A stretch of 64,000 bases of DNA from JACCWP01 sp963801045. GTDB lineage: Bacteria; Actinomycetota; Actinomycetes; Propionibacteriales; Nocardioidaceae. The translations under genes and the position numbers were made by a program. Under the pieces are notes generated by a model, which saw nothing but the letters and a program-made list of their open reading frames with translations, did not search any database and was not told where the DNA came from. The stretch is from positions 1,240,001 through 1,304,000 of the forward strand of contig CAWDDC010000004.1 in assembly GCA_963801045.1 (NCBI GenBank). Direction: 5' to 3'. The stretch's first letter is position 1. The number at the start of each line of letters is the position of its first letter. Positions 33,818 through 42,037 of the stretch are shown one piece after another.

Positions 33818-34987
33818 ATGCGCGTTCTGCTGTTCACCGGCAAGGGCGGCGTCGGCAAGACGACCACGGCTGCCGGCACCGCCGTGCTCTGCGGCCGGGC
33901 CGGGCACCGGACGCTGGTGCTCTCGACCGACGCTGCGCACTCGCTCGCGGACGCTTTCGGTGTGCCCGTCGGCGCTGAGCCGGTCGAGGTCGAGCCACGC
34001 TGCTGGGTGCAGCAGGTCGACTCGCAGCGCCGGTTCGAGCGCTCGTGGGCGGAGGTCCAGGACTACCTGCTGACCGTGCTGGACGCGACCGGCGTCGACC
34101 CCATCGCGGCGGAGGAGCTCACCGTGCTGCCCGGTGCGGAGGAGGTGCTGGCGCTGCTCGAGCTGCGCGACCAGGTCGCGTCGGAGCGGTGGGACATCGT
34201 GGTCGTCGACTGCGCGCCCACCGCCGAGACGTTGCGGCTGCTGGCGCTGCCGGAGGCGCTGAGCTGGTACGTCGACCGGGTGCTGCCCGGCCAGCGCCGG
34301 GTCGTCACGGCGCTGCGCCCGGTGCTGTCGCGTGCCGCCGGGGTGCCGATGCCGCAGTCCCACGTCTTCGACGCGCTCGAACGGCTGCACGGCGACCTGG
34401 CCGACGTGCGCACCCTGCTGACCGGCCCGGACACGTCCGCGCGGCTGGTGCTGACGCCCGAGCGAGTGGTGCTGGCCGAGGCCCGCCGGGCGCTGACGAC
34501 GCTCTCGCTGTACGGCTACTCCGTCGACGGAGTGGTGGCGAACCGGGTGTTTCCGGACACCGACGCGGACGACGCCTGGCAGCAGGGGTGGGTGCGGGCG
34601 CAGCGCGAGGTGCTCGCCGAGGTGGACGAGTCGTTTGCACCGTTGCCGGTGTGGCGGGCGGCGTACGGGGTCGGGGAGCCGGTGGGAGCAGACGCCTTGG
34701 CGGCGGTGGCGGGGGAGCTGTATGCCGGTGCCGATCCGCTGGCCCGGCACCAGGGGCCGGAGCCGCTCGCCCTCGAGCGCCGGGGCGGTGCCGTGCAGCT
34801 GGCCCTGCCGCTGCCGTTCGCGAGCCGGGACGACGTCGACCTCGCCCGGCACGGCGACGACCTGGTGGTGACCGTGGGGTCGTACCGGCGGGTCATCACG
34901 CTGCCCAGCACGTTGCGGCGCTCGGCGGTCGCCGGGGCGCGGTTGTCCGCGGGGCGGCTGCGGGTGCGATTCGAGGAGGCCGGATGA
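33818..34987 (+). CDS. ArsA/GET3-family anion-transporting-type ATPase
   Basis: A 389-residue single-domain ATPase. The P-loop GKGGVGKT is at 8-15, followed by LVLSTDAAHSLADAF (switch I) and VVVDCAPTAETLRLL (switch II). The C-terminal quarter (about 305-389) is a separate beta-rich module (ALERRGGAVQLALPLPFASRDDVDLARHGDDLVVTVGSYRR) resembling the alpha-crystallin-like domain of bacterial Get3d-type proteins. No ArsB pump or arsenic genes are nearby, so arsenite export is unlikely; membrane-protein or lipid handling is more plausible. It overlaps the next gene by 4 nt. Confidence 0.88.
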   Translation: MRVLLFTGKGGVGKTTTAAGTAVLCGRAGHRTLVLSTDAAHSLADAFGVPVGAEPVEVEPRCWVQQVDSQRRFERSWAEVQDYLLTVLDATGVDPIAAEELTVLPGAEEVLALLELRDQVASERWDIVVVDCAPTAETLRLLALPEALSWYVDRVLPGQRRVVTALRPVLSRAAGVPMPQSHVFDALERLHGDLADVRTLLTGPDTSARLVLTPERVVLAEARRALTTLSLYGYSVDGVVANRVFPDTDADDAWQQGWVRAQREVLAEVDESFAPLPVWRAAYGVGEPVGADALAAVAGELYAGADPLARHQGPEPLALERRGGAVQLALPLPFASRDDVDLARHGDDLVVTVGSYRRVITLPSTLRRSAVAGARLSAGRLRVRFEEAG

Positions 34988-35358
34988 ACCAGGAGCCGCC
35001 CCGCCCCGAGGTCGGCAGCGTGGCCGACGAGGCGGCCAAGCTGTTCGGTGCGCTCGGCGAGCGGCTGCGCGAGCACCAGACGGACGGCGACGCTGCAGAC
35101 CGTACGGACCACGCCCAGCACACGCCTGAGACCTGCCGCTGGTGTCCGCTGTGCCAGGCCGTCGGCTTCCTGCGCGACACCAGCCCGGAGGTACGCGCGC
35201 AGGTGGTCTCGTCGGCCGGTGCGTTGGTGCTGGCGCTGCGGCACCTGCTCGACGAGGCCGGGCGGGCGCCGGCCGACGAGGCTGCGGGGCGTACCGATGA
35301 CGGCGTCGAGCACATCGACCTGACCGACACCGCGGAGGGCGAAGAGCCGTGGGCCTGA
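34984..35358 (+). CDS. Small Cys-motif protein of the ArsA-ROK operon, function unknown
   Basis: A 124-residue hydrophilic protein. An N-terminal helix (VADEAAKLFGALGERLREHQ) is followed by the ETCRWCPLCQAVGFLRDTSPEV motif with three close cysteines, a hydrophobic helix (VVSSAGALVLALRHLLDEAG) and an acidic tail. It overlaps the ArsA-like stop by 4 nt and the ROK kinase start by 10 nt, so the three are made together. It occupies the place of Rv2183c in M. tuberculosis. I cannot assign a function; metal binding by CRWCPLC is possible. Confidence 0.72.
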   Translation: MNQEPPRPEVGSVADEAAKLFGALGERLREHQTDGDAADRTDHAQHTPETCRWCPLCQAVGFLRDTSPEVRAQVVSSAGALVLALRHLLDEAGRAPADEAAGRTDDGVEHIDLTDTAEGEEPWA

Positions 35359-36320
35359 CCGTCGGCGTCGACATCGGTGGGACCAAGATCGCCAGCGGCG
35401 TCGTCGACGGCTCCGGTCGCATCATCGACGACGACCAGGTGGCCACGCCCGACCCCGTTGACGACGACGACACCGCCAGCGCGATCGAGAAGGCGATCGC
35501 GGGCCTCGTCACCGGCCATCGCGAGCGCCACCCCGAGGTGGAGGCGGTGGGCATCGGTGCGGCTGGGTTCGTCGACAGGTCGCGGTCGGTCGTGATCTTC
35601 GCGCCGAACATCCTGTGGCGCGACGAGCCGTTGCGCGAGCGGGTGCAGGAGCTGGTGGGCCTCCCGGTCGTCGTCGAGAACGATGCCAACGCCGCGGCCT
35701 GGGCCGAGTTCCAGTTCGGTGCGGGGGAGGACGTCGACGACCTGGTGCTGCTGACCGTCGGCACCGGGATCGGGGGCGGCATCGTCCTGGACGGCGAGCT
35801 CTACCGGGGAGCGTTCGGGGTCGCCGCCGAGGTGGGACACCTGCGAGTGGTGCCACAAGGTGTCCTGTGCGGGTGCGGCAACAGAGGATGCTGGGAGCAG
35901 TACGCGAGCGGCCGGGCCCTCGTGCGCGACGCCAGGGAGCTCGTGCAGGCGCGCGGACCCGGCTACGAGGGGCTGGCAGCCGCGAGCGACGGCGTGGCGG
36001 AGCGGGTCGACGGCCCCACGGTGACCCGGCTGGCGCAGGAGGGCGACCCCGCGTGCGTGGCGCTGGTCGCCGAGGTCGGCCGCTGGCTCGGCGAGGGGCT
36101 GGCGTCCCTCGCCGCCGTGCTCGACCCGGCCGTCGCGGTGGTCGGCGGCGGCGTGGCCGCGGCCGGCGAGCTGGTGCTCGCACCGATGCGCACCGCGTTC
36201 GAGGCCGAGCTGACCGCGCACGGCTACCGTCCGACGCTCGAGATCAGGCCCGCCGAGCTGGGCAACGCGGCGGGCATCGTGGGCGCTGCCGACCTGGCCC
36301 GCAGGAGGTCCGACCGCTGA
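35349..36320 (+). CDS. ROK-family glucokinase, first copy
   Basis: A 323-residue sugar kinase. The phosphate loop VGVDIGGTKIASGVV opens the protein, ENDANAAAWAEFQFG gives the sugar site with the catalytic Asp, and TVGTGIGGGIVLDGELYRG, EVGHLRVVP and the ROK zinc motif CGCGNRGCWEQYASG follow. It probably phosphorylates glucose with ATP (or polyphosphate) in the cytosol. Start GTG 35349 lies inside the previous gene's end. It closely resembles the next gene, separated by 33 nt. Confidence 0.88.
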   Translation: MGLTVGVDIGGTKIASGVVDGSGRIIDDDQVATPDPVDDDDTASAIEKAIAGLVTGHRERHPEVEAVGIGAAGFVDRSRSVVIFAPNILWRDEPLRERVQELVGLPVVVENDANAAAWAEFQFGAGEDVDDLVLLTVGTGIGGGIVLDGELYRGAFGVAAEVGHLRVVPQGVLCGCGNRGCWEQYASGRALVRDARELVQARGPGYEGLAAASDGVAERVDGPTVTRLAQEGDPACVALVAEVGRWLGEGLASLAAVLDPAVAVVGGGVAAAGELVLAPMRTAFEAELTAHGYRPTLEIRPAELGNAAGIVGAADLARRRSDR

Positions 36321-36353
36321 GCGGTGCGGCCCGGGCCGTGGGTGTCTGGGAGC

Positions 36354-37412
36354 ATGGCGTCCGTGCCGCTGCTGGAACGTCTCTCCATCGGGATCGACAT
36401 CGGAGGGACCAAGGTCAAAGCCGGAGTCGTCGACCCCGACGGCAACGTCGTCGACCGCACCGGGCGCGACACCCCCACGCGGAGCCCCACCGAGGTCGAG
36501 GACACCATCGCCGACATCGTCCGCGAGCTGCGCAGTCGGCACACCGTGGTGGGCGTCGGCATCGGTGCGGCCGGGTTCGTCGACATCACTCGGTCGACCG
36601 TGCTGTTCTCGCCGCATCTCGCCTGGCGGCACGAGCCGCTGCGGGACGCGGTCTACCGCCGGATCGGGTTGTCGGTGGTCGTCGAGAACGACGCCAATGC
36701 CGCGGCCTGGGCGGAGTTCCGGTTCGGCGCCGCGCAGCGTGAGGAGGACCTGATCTGCATCACCCTCGGCACCGGCATCGGGGGCGCGATCATGATCGGC
36801 GGGATGCTCTACCGCGGCCGGCACGGGATGGCGGGGGAGTTCGGGCACATGCAGGTGGTTCCGTCGGGACATCCCTGCGAGTGCGGGAACCTGGGGTGCT
36901 GGGAGCAGTACGCGAGCGGCAACGCGCTCGTACGTGACGCGCGGCGGCTCATCGACGAGAGCTCGCCCACCGCGCAGGCGCTGCTCGACCGGTCGGGCGG
37001 TGATCCCGCCGCCATCACCGGACTGCTCGTCACGCAGGTCGCGCGGTCCGGCGACCCCGCGGCCGTCGAGCTGCTGCGTCAGGCTGGCGACTGGCTCGGC
37101 GTCGGCATGGCCGGGCTGGCGGCGGCGTTCGACACCGGCGTGTTCGTGGTCGGGGGCGGCGTCTCCGACGCGGGCGAGCTGCTGCTCGGCCCCGCCCGCG
37201 AGGGTTTCCGGCGCACGCTGACCGGCCGCGGTTTCCGGGCCGAGGCCAGGATCGTGCGTGCCCACCTGGGCAACGAGGCCGGCCTCGTCGGTGCCGCCGA
37301 CCTGGCGCGTACCCGGACCAGGCGACGTTCCCGCTCGGGCTCCCGCCGCCGCAGCCGGTCGGCCGAGACCACGTCCACGGTCGCCCGGCTCACCGCCGCA
37401 CGCCGCGGCTGA
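36354..37412 (+). CDS. ROK-family glucokinase, second copy, with basic Arg/Ser tail
   Basis: A paralogous ROK kinase of about 352 residues (ATG 36354; GTG 36363 is an alternative with GGGAG 10 nt upstream). Motifs: SIGIDIGGTKVKAGVV, ENDANAAAWAEFRFG, TLGTGIGGAIMIGG, EFGHMQVVP and zinc motif CECGNLGCWEQYASG. Compared with the first copy it has an insertion after the zinc site (SSPTAQALLDRSGGDPAAITG). It also has a 30-residue C-terminal tail dominated by Arg, Ser and Thr (TRTRRRSRSGSRRRSRSAE) not expected in the family, perhaps for nucleic-acid or phosphate contact. Confidence 0.86.
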   Translation: MASVPLLERLSIGIDIGGTKVKAGVVDPDGNVVDRTGRDTPTRSPTEVEDTIADIVRELRSRHTVVGVGIGAAGFVDITRSTVLFSPHLAWRHEPLRDAVYRRIGLSVVVENDANAAAWAEFRFGAAQREEDLICITLGTGIGGAIMIGGMLYRGRHGMAGEFGHMQVVPSGHPCECGNLGCWEQYASGNALVRDARRLIDESSPTAQALLDRSGGDPAAITGLLVTQVARSGDPAAVELLRQAGDWLGVGMAGLAAAFDTGVFVVGGGVSDAGELLLGPAREGFRRTLTGRGFRAEARIVRAHLGNEAGLVGAADLARTRTRRRSRSGSRRRSRSAETTSTVARLTAARRG

Positions 37413-37414
37413 GT

Positions 37415-37496
37415 GCGTCCCGAGCCGCGGATCGCGTCCCGAGGCGCGGATCGTGCGTCCCGGGGCGCGGATCGTGCGTTCCGGGGCGCGGATCGC
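37415..37496. repeat. Tandem repeat, four copies of a ~21-bp unit
   Basis: GCGTCCCGAGGCGCGGATC-like units start at 37415, 37434, 37455 and 37476, the last two nearly identical. They fill the 87 bp between the convergent ROK and GntR genes. No terminator-type hairpin was seen besides them. Confidence 0.8.
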
Positions 37497-37499
37497 GGG

Positions 37500-38240
37500 T
37501 CAGCGGTCGACGAGGGTGAGCTCGACGGTGTAGCGGTCGGCGCGGTAGACGTGGTCGCCGTACTCGACCGCGCGGCCCGCGTCGTCGAAGGCGGTGCGGC
37601 TCATCGTGACCAGCGGGGCGCCGCGGCGTTCGTCCAGCAACCGGGCCTCGCGGGCGTCGGCGCGGCGCGCGCCGATGCGCTGGTTGGCGACCCGCAGGTG
37701 CACGCCGGCCCGGCGCAGCAGCGCGTACAGCCCCTCACTGGTCAGGTCGGGCTTGCGGAGGTCGACGACGTCGACGGGCAGGTAGTTGTGCATCAGGCAG
37801 AACGGCTCGTCCCGCACGTGGCGCAGCCGCTCCAGCGACCAGATGGCCGATCCGGCGGGCACCTGCAGCTCGTGCGCGATCTCGTCGGCCGCCTCCACGA
37901 CGTCGCAGCCGAGCACCTCGGTCGTCGACGGCTGGCCACTGCGGGCCAGGTCGTCGTGCAGGCTGGTGAGTTCGAACGGGCGCCGGATCTTGGAGCCCAC
38001 CACCTGGGTGCCGACGCCTCGCTTGCGCACCAGCATGCCCTTGTCGACCAGCACCTGGATCGCCTGTCGCAGGGTGGGTCTCGACAGCCCGAGCCGACCG
38101 GCCAGCTCGACCTCGTTGACGATCCGGTCTCCGGGCGCGAGCGTGCCGTCGACGATCGCGTGCTCGAGCTGCTCGGCGACCTGGAAGTACAGCGGGACCG
38201 GGCTGGAGCGGTCGAGCCCGATGTCCGGCGTCGCGCCCAC
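37500..38240 (-). CDS. GntR-family regulator (HutC/UTRA type) of the inositol operon
   Basis: A 246-residue transcription factor. The winged helix-turn-helix (about 15-82) shows PLYFQVAEQLEHAIVDGTLAPGDRI and LGLSRPTLRQAIQVLVDKGMLVRKRGVGT. The UTRA ligand domain (about 95-240) has the LERLRHVRDEPFCLMHNYLP and GVHLRVANQRIGARRA stretches. Start GTG 38240 has GAGGGGTGG upstream. It is divergent from iolE, and the shared gap contains regularly spaced GTCAA sites, so it is most likely a repressor released by an inositol metabolite. Confidence 0.88.
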   Translation of the reverse strand: MGATPDIGLDRSSPVPLYFQVAEQLEHAIVDGTLAPGDRIVNEVELAGRLGLSRPTLRQAIQVLVDKGMLVRKRGVGTQVVGSKIRRPFELTSLHDDLARSGQPSTTEVLGCDVVEAADEIAHELQVPAGSAIWSLERLRHVRDEPFCLMHNYLPVDVVDLRKPDLTSEGLYALLRRAGVHLRVANQRIGARRADAREARLLDERRGAPLVTMSRTAFDDAGRAVEYGDHVYRADRYTVELTLVDR

Positions 38241-38310
38241 CGAGCACCCACCCCTCGTCGGTCACCCTGGCCGCGTCCGCAGGGTCCGCGGTCAGTGTCG
38301 ACGACAGCAC

Positions 38311-38346
38311 GTCAACACGTCAATATGTCAAGACAAATGGTTGACA
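38311..38346. promoter_or_regulatory. Candidate GntR operator between the regulator and iolE
   Basis: GTCAA occurs at 38311, 38319 and 38327, exactly 8 bp apart, and inverted as TTGAC at 38341. The last two make TGTCAA-N9-TTGACA. The TTGACA at 38341-38346 could also be a -35 element for iolE. The rest of the 191-bp gap shows no gene. Confidence 0.5.
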
Positions 38347-38431
38347 CGCGGGCGACACTCGCAGCACACTCGTCGGCGACACGGCCGACACACAGAGGTC
38401 GCTCGGCCGGTCGACGGGAGGGAACCGGTCG

Positions 38432-39301
38432 ATGTCGAGTGCCAGGATCGCCGGCGCCCCGATCTCCTGGGGCGTCTGCGAGGTGCCCGGCTGGGGTCAC
38501 CAGCTGAGCGCGGACCGCGTCCTCGGCGAGATGCGCGACCTGGGGCTCGCCGCGACCGAGTTCGGTCCGGTCGGGTTTCTCGCCGCCGAGCCCGAGGCGC
38601 TCGCAGCCCGGCTCGCCGGTTACGGGCTGCAGGGTGTGGGTGGCTTCCTCACCGTGGTCGTGCACGAGCCCGGCCGCGACCCGCTGCCCGTGGTCGACTC
38701 GTTCATCGACTCCTGCCTGGCGGCCGGCGCCGGGGTCGTGGTGCTCGCCGCGGTGACCGGCCTCGAGGGCTACGACACGCGCCCGGAGCTCGACGAGCTG
38801 GGCTGGAAGACCCTGCTGGACAACCTCGACCGGATCGCCGCGCGCGCCACCGAGCGCGGCGTCGTCGTCGCCCTGCACCCGCACGCCGGGACCATGATCG
38901 AGAACGGCGCCGAGGTCGACCGGGTCCTCGCCGGGTCGACGGTCGGACTGTGCGTCGACACCGGTCACCTGGTGGTCGGCGGCACCGACCCGGTCGCCCT
39001 CACCCGTGACCATGTCGATCGCGTGCTGCACGTGCACCTCAAGGACGTCGACGGCGAGGTCGCGCAGCGGGTCATCGACGGGGAGCTGACGTTCGCCGAG
39101 GCAGTCAAGGCCGGGCTGTGGGTGCGGCTCGGCGAGGGCACCGTCGACGTCGCCGCCATGATCCGCACCCTGAGCCGGCACGGCTACACGGGCTGGTACG
39201 TCCTCGAGCAGGACGTGATGCTCGACGGCGAGCCTGAGAACGAGGGGCCCGCAGCAGACGTACGCTCCTGCCTCGACTACGTACGGGCGGCGCTGTCGTG
39301 A
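38432..39301 (+). CDS. iolE: Inosose dehydratase (IolE-like TIM barrel)
   Basis: A 289-residue xylose-isomerase-like TIM-barrel enzyme, expected to dehydrate scyllo-inosose to 3D-trihydroxycyclohexanedione. The opening RIAGAPISWGVCEVPGWG is the IolE hallmark. Metal-site residues lie in VVVALHPHAGTMIENGAEV, VGLCVDTGHLVVGGTDP, HVHLKDVDG and TGWYVLEQD. Start ATG 38432 has GGGAGGGAA 7 nt upstream. It is the first gene of the inositol operon and overlaps iolC by 4 nt. Confidence 0.9.
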   Translation: MSSARIAGAPISWGVCEVPGWGHQLSADRVLGEMRDLGLAATEFGPVGFLAAEPEALAARLAGYGLQGVGGFLTVVVHEPGRDPLPVVDSFIDSCLAAGAGVVVLAAVTGLEGYDTRPELDELGWKTLLDNLDRIAARATERGVVVALHPHAGTMIENGAEVDRVLAGSTVGLCVDTGHLVVGGTDPVALTRDHVDRVLHVHLKDVDGEVAQRVIDGELTFAEAVKAGLWVRLGEGTVDVAAMIRTLSRHGYTGWYVLEQDVMLDGEPENEGPAADVRSCLDYVRAALS

Positions 39302-40275
39302 CCGATGAGCACTTCGAGGTCCTGACCATCGGACGGGTCGGCGTCGACGTCTACCCGCACCAGCTCGGTGTCGGCCTCGAGGACGTCGAGAGCTTCGGCA
39401 AGTACCTCGGTGGCAGCCCCACCAACGTCGCGGTCGCGGCCTCCCGGCACGGCCGGCGCAGCGCGGTGATCACCCGCACCGGTGACGACCCCTTCGGGCG
39501 ATACGTGCACAACGCCCTGCGGGGGTTCGGCGTCGACGACCGGTTCGTCGCGTCGGTGCCCGACCTGCCGACCCCGGTGACGTTCTGCGAGATCTTCCCG
39601 CCCGACGACTTCCCGCTGTACTTCTACCGGCTGCCGATCGCGCCCGACCTGGTGATCCACGAGCACGAGCTCGACCTCGACGCGATCCGCGCGGCCGACA
39701 TCTTCTGGGTGACCGGCACCGGACTGTCGGCCGAGCCGAGCCGCAGCGCCACCCTGGCCGCGCTCGCCGCCCGCGCCCCGACCGGCGGCACCACCGTGTT
39801 CGACCTCGACTACCGCCCGATGTTCTGGTCGTCGCGCGACGACGCGCGGGCGGCGTACGCAGCGGCGCTGCCGCACGCGACCGTCGCGGTCGGGAACTTG
39901 GACGAGACCGCGACCGCCGTGGGCGAGAGCGAGCCGAGGGCCGCCGCCAAGGCACTGCGCGAGGCGGGTGTCGGGCTGGCCGTGGTCAAGCAGGGCCCGG
40001 CCGGCGTGCTCGGCGAGCGGTTGGTCGGCGACGAGGTCGAGTCCGTCGTGGTGCCACCGGTGCCGGTCGAGGTCGTCAACGGCCTGGGTGCCGGCGACGC
40101 GTTCGGCGGCGCGCTGTGCCACGGGCTGCTGTCCGGATGGGGTCTGGAACGCGTGCTCGGCTTCGCCAACGCCGCCGGTGCGCTGGTGGCGTCCCGACTG
40201 GCCTGCGCCGACGCGATGCCCACCCCCGACGAGGTGGACGCGCTGCTGGCACGTGCGGGCGGGGGCGAGCGATGA
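39298..40275 (+). CDS. iolC: 5-dehydro-2-deoxygluconokinase
   Basis: A 325-residue PfkB-family kinase that phosphorylates 5-dehydro-2-deoxy-D-gluconate with ATP. The first motif is FGKYLGGSPTNVAVAASRHG; DLDYRPMFW is typical of IolC; the PfkB signature NGLGAGDAFGGALCHGLL holds the catalytic Asp. GTG 39298 overlaps the iolE stop (GTGA), and its stop overlaps the aldolase start. Many bacteria fuse IolC to a DUF2090 aldolase; here the kinase stands alone and a separate aldolase follows. Confidence 0.93.
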   Translation: MTDEHFEVLTIGRVGVDVYPHQLGVGLEDVESFGKYLGGSPTNVAVAASRHGRRSAVITRTGDDPFGRYVHNALRGFGVDDRFVASVPDLPTPVTFCEIFPPDDFPLYFYRLPIAPDLVIHEHELDLDAIRAADIFWVTGTGLSAEPSRSATLAALAARAPTGGTTVFDLDYRPMFWSSRDDARAAYAAALPHATVAVGNLDETATAVGESEPRAAAKALREAGVGLAVVKQGPAGVLGERLVGDEVESVVVPPVPVEVVNGLGAGDAFGGALCHGLLSGWGLERVLGFANAAGALVASRLACADAMPTPDEVDALLARAGGGER

Positions 40276-41156
40276 CGACCCAGCGCGACCGGCTGGCCGA
40301 CCTGCTCGACGTCCGGGTCCGCGAGCCCGAGCGGGTGCACGCGCTCGCCGCGGCCCGTCCGCGTCCCGCCGGCCTGGTCGGCCAGACCGGTCGGCTGCTG
40401 CTCGTCGCGGCCGATCACCCGGCACGTGGGGCGCTCCGGGCAGGCGACCGGGCGCTGGCGATGGGCGACCGGCTCGACCTGCTCGACCGGCTGTGCACCG
40501 CGCTGTCCCGTCCGGGTGTCGACGGCGTGCTCGGCACCGCCGACATCGTCGAGGACCTGCTGCTGCTCGGGGCTCTGGACGGCAAGGTCGTGCTCGGCTC
40601 GATGAACCGTGGCGGCCTCGCGGGCACCGTGTTCGAGCTGGACGACCGGTTCACCGGTTACACCGCCACGGGCGTCGCCGACCGCGGACTGCAGGGCGGC
40701 AAGATGCTGCTGCGCATCGACCCCGACGACCACGCCACCGTCGCCACGCTCGAGGCCTGCGCGCGCGCGGTCGACGCACTGGCCGCACACGGGCTGATGG
40801 CCATGATCGAGCCGTTCCTGTCCCACCGTGTCGACGGTCGCGTGCGCAACCTGCTGAGCCCGGACGCCGTGATCCGGTCCGCGGCCGTGGCGGCCGGACT
40901 CGGCGCGACGTCGGCGCACACCTGGCTGAAGCTGCCGGTGGTCGAGGACATGGACCGCGTGCTCGGCGCGACCACGCTGCCGGTCGTGCTGCTCGGCGGA
41001 GAGGTCGCCGACGACCAGGAGGCGCAGTTCGCCAGCTGGCGCAAGGCGCTGGCCCACCCCGCGGCACGGGGCATGGTGGTGGGCCGCTCCCTGCTCTACC
41101 CGCCCGGCGACGACGTGGCCGGAGCGGTCGACGCGACGGTGGAGCTGATGGCATGA
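40272..41156 (+). CDS. Cgl0159-type (beta/alpha)8 aldolase of inositol catabolism (IolJ equivalent)
   Basis: A 294-residue barrel protein. LLLVAADHPARGALRAGDRALAMGDR, MNRGGLAGTVFELDDRFTGYTATG and KMLLRIDPDDHATVATLEACAR are characteristic of the actinobacterial family usually found between iolC and iolB. It probably cleaves 2-deoxy-5-keto-gluconate 6-phosphate to DHAP and malonate semialdehyde, a role filled by IolJ elsewhere (position-based inference). A Lys in TSAHTWLKLPVVEDM could be the Schiff-base residue. It is joined by 4-nt overlaps on both sides. Confidence 0.8.
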   Translation: MTTQRDRLADLLDVRVREPERVHALAAARPRPAGLVGQTGRLLLVAADHPARGALRAGDRALAMGDRLDLLDRLCTALSRPGVDGVLGTADIVEDLLLLGALDGKVVLGSMNRGGLAGTVFELDDRFTGYTATGVADRGLQGGKMLLRIDPDDHATVATLEACARAVDALAAHGLMAMIEPFLSHRVDGRVRNLLSPDAVIRSAAVAAGLGATSAHTWLKLPVVEDMDRVLGATTLPVVLLGGEVADDQEAQFASWRKALAHPAARGMVVGRSLLYPPGDDVAGAVDATVELMA

Positions 41157-42037
41157 GCCACGACCACCACCTGCTCGCCGGCAGCACCGCCCGGGACGGC
41201 TTCGCGCTCGACCTCGACCCCGGCCGCGCCGGCTGGACCTACAGCGGCCTGCGGGTGCTCGAGCTCGCTGCCGGGCAGCAGGTGACCGTCCACACCGGTG
41301 ACGCCGAGACGCTGGTGTTGCCGCTGTCCGGCGGCTGCTCCGTGGATTGTGACGGCGAGCGGTTCGAGCTGGCCGGGCGGGACAACGTGTTCGCGGGGGT
41401 GAGCGACCTCGCCTACCTGCCCCGCGACGCCTCGGCGACCCTCGGCAGCGTGGATGGTGGCCGATTCGCGCTGCCCTCGGCGGTGTGCGACCAGCGGTTG
41501 CCGGCGGCGTACGTGCCGGCCGCGGCCGTGCCGGTGGAGCTGCGGGGCGCTGGTCGCGCCAGCCGCGAGGTGCACAACTTCGGCACCCCCGACGTGCTGT
41601 CCGCCGACCGGATCATCGCCTGCGAGGTGCTGACGCCGGCGGGCAACTGGTCCAGCTACCCCCCGCACAAGCACGACGAGGAGCGCGACGGCGAGAGCGT
41701 GCTGGAGGAGATCTACTACTTCGAGGTCGCCGGGGGCCCGGCGGGACCTGGGATCGGTTATCAGCGGGTCTACACCCGGCCGGACACGCACCCGGGCCGC
41801 GAGCTCGACCTGCTCGCCGAGGTACGCACCGGCGACGTCGTGACGATGCCGTTCGGTTGGCACGGACCGTCGATGGCGGTGCCGGGCTACGACCTCTATT
41901 ACCTCAACGTGATGGCGGGACCGGGCGAACGGGCGTGGCGGATCTGCGACGACCCCGTGCACGCGTGGGTCCGCGACAGCTGGGAGCACGAGGACGTGGA
42001 CGCCCGGCTCCCGCTGGCCGGGGGGGCCGTCCGATGA
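41153..42037 (+). CDS. iolB: 5-deoxy-glucuronate isomerase
   Basis: A 294-residue bicupin enzyme converting 5-deoxy-glucuronate to 5-dehydro-2-deoxygluconate. The metal-binding region is recognised in NWSSYPPHKHDEERDGESVLEEIYYFEV and in MPFGWHGPSMAVPGYDLYYLNVMAGP, both near-invariant in IolB. The N-terminal half carries ETLVLPLSGGCSVDCDGERFELAGR. Start ATG 41153 overlaps the aldolase stop; the stop overlaps iolD by 4 nt. Confidence 0.95.
   Translation: MSHDHHLLAGSTARDGFALDLDPGRAGWTYSGLRVLELAAGQQVTVHTGDAETLVLPLSGGCSVDCDGERFELAGRDNVFAGVSDLAYLPRDASATLGSVDGGRFALPSAVCDQRLPAAYVPAAAVPVELRGAGRASREVHNFGTPDVLSADRIIACEVLTPAGNWSSYPPHKHDEERDGESVLEEIYYFEVAGGPAGPGIGYQRVYTRPDTHPGRELDLLAEVRTGDVVTMPFGWHGPSMAVPGYDLYYLNVMAGPGERAWRICDDPVHAWVRDSWEHEDVDARLPLAGGAVR

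Noticed and set aside
33818..34987. Arsenite efflux ATPase ArsA
   Set aside because: No ArsB, ArsR or ArsC nearby and only one ATPase domain with a C-terminal beta module; a Get3-like role is more likely.
34984..35358. Assignment of the small Cys protein to DUF5304
   Set aside because: Position and size fit, but I could not confirm the family from sequence alone.
34896..37265. 789-codon leftward open frame over the ROK genes
   Set aside because: Antisense to two clear kinases; Arg/Asp/Gln/His-rich with no recognisable motif.
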